Source of the DNA: Azospirillum ramasamyi
GTDB lineage: Bacteria; Pseudomonadota; Alphaproteobacteria; Azospirillales; Azospirillaceae
Direction: 5' to 3'
NCBI RefSeq assembly: GCF_003233655.1
Contig: NZ_CP029832.1
Coordinates: 580,648 to 644,647, forward strand
DNA: 64,000 bases
Positions 59,728 to 64,000 of this stretch are shown here, one piece after another (position 1 is the stretch's first letter; every line of letters begins with the position of its first letter). Under the pieces are notes generated by a model. It was given only the letters and a program-made list of their open reading frames with translations, was not told the DNA's origin and made no database searches. A program made the translations under genes and the position numbers.

Positions 59728-62700
59728 TCAGGTGGAGGCGGCGGCGGATGTGATGGCGCCCAAGCGGGCGCGCGTGACGGCAAGCCCCTGGTCGAAATCG
59801 AAACGTCCGACGGTCGCCGCCAATGTGGCGTAGGCCTCGGCTCCCAGCACCGCGCGCAGAGCCTCCTCCTCCTGCCGAACCAGATCGTGGGCATCGGCAT
59901 CGTCGTCGGCCAGCAGGGCGTCGAGCCGGCGCAGAAGCTCCTCCTGCACAGGGTTCAGCGGGGACAGGGGGTCGGAAGCCGCCGGCATGCGGGACGACGC
60001 GCCGGGAGTGGCGGCTGAAAACGACCCGGCGGGAGATGCCGCCTGCTGCGGCATCGCGCGGTCGATGGCGGCCAGAGCCCGGCGCAACGCCTGCGCGTAG
60101 TGGGTGACGAGCCGGTCGGTTTCGGTTCCGGTCTCGCGGGCACGCAAGGCGGCTTCCAGCGCCGCCGCCGTCTCGGCGAGTTCGCCGGCCCCGATCTGCG
60201 CCGACAGGCCCTTGGCGGTGTGAGCGGTGATCTCCGCAAGGGCGAGGTTGCCATCGGCGAGCGCATCGGCGATCAGCGCGTCCGAGTCTTCCTGTTCGGC
60301 GCGGAAGCGGTCGAGCAGGGAGCGATAGAGCTGCGGCCGGTTCAGCACCCGGTGCAGGCCGGCCGCCGCGTCGATCTCCGGCCCGACGGCATCGAAGGGC
60401 GGCGGCACGCCGGCCGCCGCACGCCGGGCGCCGGGCGCGGCGCCTTCCAGGGAGCCGCCCTCCGACCCGTCCGGCACCTCCGCCGCGCGTCCGGCCCAGA
60501 GAGCGACCATCGCGTACAACTCGTCCGGGTCGATCGGCTTGGAGAGGTGGTCGTTCATGCCGGCGTCCAGACAAGCCTGACGGTCGTTTGCCATGGCGTT
60601 GGCCGTCATCGCGACCACCGGCAGCGTCGTCAGTTCGGGCCGCTCGCGCAGAAGTCGGACCGCGGTCAACCCGTCCATCACCGGCATCTGCATGTCCATC
60701 AGCACGAGGTCGTAGCGCTGTGACGCCAGCCGCTCCAGAGCGACGGCGCCGTTGTCGGCGATGTCGGGCAGCGCGCCGACGCTGGTCAGCAACTCGCGGG
60801 CGACGTCCTGGTTCAGGGGATTGTCCTCGGCGACCAGGATGCGCAGCCCGGCCAGCTGCGCGCCGATCGCGGCGTCGGGCGCGTCCGGCGGAACCACGTC
60901 GGCGCCGACGATGCCGAGCGCGCGCGATGCCGCGTCGAGAAGGATGCTGGGATTCACCGGCTTGACCAGGATTTCGTCGACGCCGGCACGGGCGGCGCGG
61001 TGCATGATCTCCGCCCCGCCATAGGCCGTGACCAGCACGAAGGCCGGGTCGGCGGCGGAAGCCGGATCCCTGGCGTGCAGGGCGCGGATCGCGCGCACCG
61101 CGTCGATGCCGTCCATGCCCGGCATCCGCCAATCGACGAAGACGATGTCGAAGGGCTTGCCGGCGGCGAGCGCCGCGCGGGTCGCCGCGACGGCCTCGGT
61201 GCCGCCCGCGGCCCCCTGGACATCGAAGGTCATCGAATGGAGCATGTCGCAGATGACGGTGCGGGTGCTGTCGTTGTCCTCGACCACCAGGGCGCGCCGG
61301 CCGCGCAGCCCGACCGGCGTGGCGGCCTTCCGGTCCTGGGCGGCGCTGGCGGCGACGCCCAGCACGGCGGTGAACCAGAAGGTGCTGCCCTCGCCGGGAC
61401 GGCTTTCCACCCCGACGCTGCCGCCCATCATCTCGGCCAGCCGCTTGCTGATGACCAGCCCGAGCCCGGTGCCGCCGAAGCGCCGGGTGGTCGATGCGTC
61501 GGCCTGCTGGAACGGCTGGAACAGGCGGTCCCGCGCTTCCTCCGACAGGCCGATGCCGGTGTCGCTGACGGCGAAATGCAGGCGCACGCATCCTTCCGCC
61601 TCTGCGCCCGCGCCGTCGCCGCGCCGCACCGTCACCTTGATCTCGCCGGACTGGGTGAACTTGACGGCGTTGCTGACGTAGTTCAGCAGGATCTGGCCGA
61701 GCCGCAGCGGGTCGCCGACAAGCCGCAGCGGCACGTCGGCGCCGATGTCGACGACCAGTTCGAGCCCCTTCGCCGCCGCCTTCTCCACCACCATGTCGGC
61801 GACGTCCTGGAGCACCCGTTCAAGGTCCAGCTCGATCGTCTCGATGGTGAGCTGGCCGGCCTCGACCTTCGAGAAGTCGAGGATGTCGTTGATGATCGAC
61901 AGCAGCGAGCGGCCGGCATTCAGGATCTTGGCCGCCTGATCATGCTGCGACCGTTCCATGCCGGACCGCATCAGGATATGCGCCATGCCGATGATGGCGT
62001 TCAGCGGCGTGCGCACCTCGTGGCTGACATTGGCGATGAAGGCCGACTTGGCACGGTTGGCGGCGTCGGCGCCGCGCACGGCCTCCTCGAGTTTTCGTTG
62101 CACGCGCTTGCGTTCCGTGACGTCGCGGACGATGCCGGTGAACAGCATCTCCTCGCCCAACCGGACCTGGCTGATCGACAACTCCAGCGGGAAGAGTTCT
62201 CCGCATTTGCGGCGGCCGACGGTCTCGCGCCCGATCCCGATGATCTTGGCCTCACCGGTGTCGAGGAAATGACGCAGATACCCGTCATGCGCCGAATGGT
62301 GCGGCTCGGGCATCAGGAGGGAGACGTTGTTGCCCACGGTCTCCTCGGCGCTGTAGCCGAAAATGCGGGCGGCGGCCGGGCTCCACCGCATGATGGTGCC
62401 GCGCTCGTTGATGGTGATGATGCCGTCGACCACCGTGTCGAAGATCGCCTGGAGCCTCGCCTCGCCGGCCTTGGCGTCCCGCTCCAGCGCGGCGCGGCGG
62501 GCGATCTCCTCGCGCAGGGCCTGGGCGGTTTCGACCTGGCGTCCGGCGACGGCGGCGGCCATGGTGGCGGTGGCGAGCGACACCGCGAAGACGACGACCA
62601 GCAGGGCGAGCGTCGTCGGCGGCAGGGTGGGGACGAGCGCATCCGGCTGCTCGGCGGGGAAGAAGACCGCGGCATGCATGGCGGTGTAGTGCATGCCGGT

Positions 62701-63321
62701 GATGGCGCCGCCCATCACCGCCGCAGCCGCCGACATCGCCAGAAGGCGCCCGCCGGCCGCCTTGGCGCGGCAGGTCAGGCGGCGGATGCTCAGCGAGACG
62801 AAGGCCAGCACCACCGCGACCACGACCGACAGCACCACCAGCCGCGCGTCATAGCGCAGCATCGCGTCGATATCCATGGCGGCCATGCCGGTATAGTGCA
62901 TGGCGCCGATGCCGGCCCCCATGAGGACGGCGCTGAGCGCCAGCCGCTTCGGCCCGATCTCGTCCGTCCGTCCCATCACCCTCAGGGCGACGCCGCTGGC
63001 CATCATTCCCGGCAGGAGCGACAGCACGGTCAGCCCGGCGCTGTAGTTGACGCCGCAAGGCAGCGCGAACGCCAGCATGCCGATGAAATGCATGGCCCAG
63101 ATTCCGCCGCCCATGCTGGCCGAACCGGCGGCCAGCCATACCGTCCTGGCCAGCGGCGTCGCGGTGGGCAATCGCTGGGCGATCATCAGGGCGGCCAGGG
63201 ACGCCAAGGCCGCGACCAGGAAAGACAGGCCAACCAACCATAGATTGTAAGACCCGACCAGCACGGCGTCCAGCGGGCCGGGCGCGGCGGGACGAAACAG
63301 GGAATCGAGCCACATGATCAT
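59728..63321 (-). CDS. MHYT-sensor hybrid histidine kinase with PAS, two receivers and HPt
   Basis: The product has 1197 residues. An N-terminal MHYT domain (about residues 25-260, seven membrane helices) has three motifs: MHFIGM (77), MHYTGM (141), MHYTAM (210), proposed to bind copper and sense O2, CO or NO. A PAS domain follows (287-405, with GIVRDVTERKR), then HisKA with SHEVRTPLN (His434), HATPase (about 535-660, GTGLGLVISKRLAEMMGGS), receiver 1 (about 685-800, VDWRMPGMDG), receiver 2 (about 830-945, LMDMQMPVMDG) and an HPt domain with ITAHTAKGL (His near 1036). It has all parts of an internal phosphorelay, and its likely output is the HD-GYP regulator encoded next to it. Confidence 0.93.
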   Translation of the reverse strand: MIMWLDSLFRPAAPGPLDAVLVGSYNLWLVGLSFLVAALASLAALMIAQRLPTATPLARTVWLAAGSASMGGGIWAMHFIGMLAFALPCGVNYSAGLTVLSLLPGMMASGVALRVMGRTDEIGPKRLALSAVLMGAGIGAMHYTGMAAMDIDAMLRYDARLVVLSVVVAVVLAFVSLSIRRLTCRAKAAGGRLLAMSAAAAVMGGAITGMHYTAMHAAVFFPAEQPDALVPTLPPTTLALLVVVFAVSLATATMAAAVAGRQVETAQALREEIARRAALERDAKAGEARLQAIFDTVVDGIITINERGTIMRWSPAAARIFGYSAEETVGNNVSLLMPEPHHSAHDGYLRHFLDTGEAKIIGIGRETVGRRKCGELFPLELSISQVRLGEEMLFTGIVRDVTERKRVQRKLEEAVRGADAANRAKSAFIANVSHEVRTPLNAIIGMAHILMRSGMERSQHDQAAKILNAGRSLLSIINDILDFSKVEAGQLTIETIELDLERVLQDVADMVVEKAAAKGLELVVDIGADVPLRLVGDPLRLGQILLNYVSNAVKFTQSGEIKVTVRRGDGAGAEAEGCVRLHFAVSDTGIGLSEEARDRLFQPFQQADASTTRRFGGTGLGLVISKRLAEMMGGSVGVESRPGEGSTFWFTAVLGVAASAAQDRKAATPVGLRGRRALVVEDNDSTRTVICDMLHSMTFDVQGAAGGTEAVAATRAALAAGKPFDIVFVDWRMPGMDGIDAVRAIRALHARDPASAADPAFVLVTAYGGAEIMHRAARAGVDEILVKPVNPSILLDAASRALGIVGADVVPPDAPDAAIGAQLAGLRILVAEDNPLNQDVARELLTSVGALPDIADNGAVALERLASQRYDLVLMDMQMPVMDGLTAVRLLRERPELTTLPVVAMTANAMANDRQACLDAGMNDHLSKPIDPDELYAMVALWAGRAAEVPDGSEGGSLEGAAPGARRAAAGVPPPFDAVGPEIDAAAGLHRVLNRPQLYRSLLDRFRAEQEDSDALIADALADGNLALAEITAHTAKGLSAQIGAGELAETAAALEAALRARETGTETDRLVTHYAQALRRALAAIDRAMPQQAASPAGSFSAATPGASSRMPAASDPLSPLNPVQEELLRRLDALLADDDADAHDLVRQEEEALRAVLGAEAYATLAATVGRFDFDQGLAVTRARLGAITSAAAST

Positions 63322-63636
63322 GCTGCGTACCGTGTCTTTCCATGCGATGCCCGGTCATGGCATGGAAGCGATCTCCGTCCCGCATGCGCCTGGAATAGGC
63401 CATAGGTGCAGTGTCAATCCAACCCTTTTGATTGTAACGATCTGAAACAAATTTTCACGTCCGGCAACCAAGGCCGAGACACGGTGAAAGAGAGCCTGTC
63501 CGATCAGGTTGCCGGCGCCGGGTTGAGCAACGTCATCGCGTTGCGGATGCCCCAATGGTCGGCCCGCGTCTTCTTACAGCCACTGAACCGCACCGGGTTT
63601 GTCGGAGGCTCCGTTTCCTGAGAAACTGGGGTCATC

Positions 63637-63967
63637 ATGACGAAACAGGCATCCCCCCAAATACGCCCCTGAAGTCCGCGAGCGTGCGGTTCGGATGGTG
63701 TTCGAGCACGAAGGCGAACACGCCTCGCAGTGGGCGGCGATCAGTTCGATTCCGGCGAAGATCGGCTGCAATCCCGAGACACTGCGGAACTGGGTCCGCT
63801 AGGCCGAGCGTGACCAGGGCAAGCGGCCCGGCCCAACGACGGACGAGCAGGAGCGGATCAAGGCGCTGGAACGTCAGGTGCGGGAACTGCGCCAGGCGAA
63901 CGAGATCCTTCGCAAGGCGTCGGCGTATTTCGCCCAGGCGGAGCTCGACCGCCCGATTTGGAAATGA
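63637..63967 (+). pseudogene. IS3-family OrfA, broken by a frameshift and a stop
   Basis: The frame YAPEVRERAVRMVFEHEGEH followed by ASQWAAISSIPAKIGCN and PETLRNWVR is typical of the OrfA helix-turn-helix; RIKALERQVRELRQANEILR with KASAYFAQAELDRP is the leucine-zipper part. From the ATG at 63637 the reading is out of phase because of a run of six C (63653-63658), one base too many for the expected MTKQASP-K-YAPE. A TAG at 63800-63802 replaces the expected Gln in WVRQAE. Two lesions make it a pseudogene. Confidence 0.8.
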
Positions 63968-64000
63968 TCGCCTTCATCGACGCGCACCGCACCGTTCACG
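63964..64000 (+). CDS. IS3-family OrfB (integrase-core transposase), first codons only
   Basis: The first twelve codons read MIAFIDAHRTVH, the usual start of IS3-family OrfB proteins, overlapping the orfA stop by ATGA. The rest lies outside the window. Confidence 0.6.
   Translation, partial: MIAFIDAHRTVH

Larger units (their letters stand above)
63584..64000 (+). mobile_element. IS3-family insertion sequence, left part; continues beyond the window
   Basis: The left end TGAACCGCACCGGGTTTGTC at 63584 is followed after about 50 bases by the orfA remnant and, at 63964, by the start of orfB (ATG ATC GCC TTC ATC GAC). The overlap of orfA and orfB around 63964-63967 (ATGA) is the normal IS3 layout. 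OrfA is damaged, so the element is probably not autonomous. The stretch 63322-63583 before it shows no recognisable gene. Confidence 0.75.

Noticed and set aside
61000..63243. Plus-strand frame of about 750 codons opposite the hybrid kinase gene
   Set aside because: It is antisense to conserved kinase domains; composition is typical of shadow frames.

Overview
The window is GC-rich and densely coded DNA, with frequent ATGA start/stop overlaps inside operons. Gene content (fused indolepyruvate:ferredoxin oxidoreductase, several Liv-type and one Ssu-type ABC transporter, molybdenum hydroxylase, MHYT hybrid kinase, HD-GYP response regulator, many degraded insertion sequences) suggests an alphaproteobacterium of the Azospirillum/Rhodospirillales kind. 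That is inference from content and codon use; no rRNA or other marker gene is present, and I see no tRNA and no CRISPR array.

Layout. 1-5934: end of a branched-chain amino-acid-type ABC transporter (two ATPases), a GntR regulator and a 1172-residue indolepyruvate ferredoxin oxidoreductase; two near-identical short palindromes lie before the regulator and before the oxidoreductase. 5953-12491: a patchwork of a GNAT acetyltransferase, a 192-bp palindromic element, a rifampin ADP-ribosyltransferase (arr), a FUSC-type efflux protein, an IS110-family element and scraps of IS256- and IS5-type transposases. 12492-21053: a two-partner secretion pair, outer-membrane transporter TpsB and a 2279-residue exoprotein TpsA with FHA secretion domain, GLUG repeats and four 249-bp tandem MBG-type repeats; related IS5-type fragments flank this locus on both sides.

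22192-38128: the most interesting part. A divergently read amidohydrolase faces a run of fourteen same-strand genes: a gamma-glutamyltransferase/HpxW-like Ntn hydrolase, a complete LivKHMGF-type importer, a three-subunit molybdenum hydroxylase plus CoxG-like protein, an amidase, an AtzH/HpxZ-like protein, a MarR regulator and a DUF1116 (AllG-like) protein. Several members resemble enzymes of oxalurate/oxamate and ureide breakdown, so I read the whole as an import-and-degradation island for a nitrogen-rich, probably cyclic, compound. The control region holds three copies of a palindrome spaced 105 and 168 bp apart and a sigma-54-like promoter.

38198-46078: a 7-alpha-hydroxysteroid dehydrogenase-like gene broken by one in-frame stop, an HtpX-type protease, a histidine acid phosphatase, a head-to-head HisA-like/ATP-grasp pair reminiscent of C1-cofactor biosynthesis, a DedA protein and an IS630 element with a programmed-frameshift site. 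46243-50144: a DUF2279 protein and two polytopic membrane proteins (acyltransferase-like and glycosyltransferase-87-like). 50675-56915: a 2-hydroxyacid dehydrogenase converging on a five-gene operon (SsuA-, SsuB-, SsuC-like transporter, threonine-synthase-like PLP enzyme, Ldh-family dehydrogenase) preceded by a perfect 17-bp palindrome. 57267-63321: a DUF1269 protein, an HD-GYP response regulator and an MHYT hybrid histidine kinase, probably a c-di-GMP signalling pair. 63584-64000: the start of a damaged IS3-family element that runs off the window.
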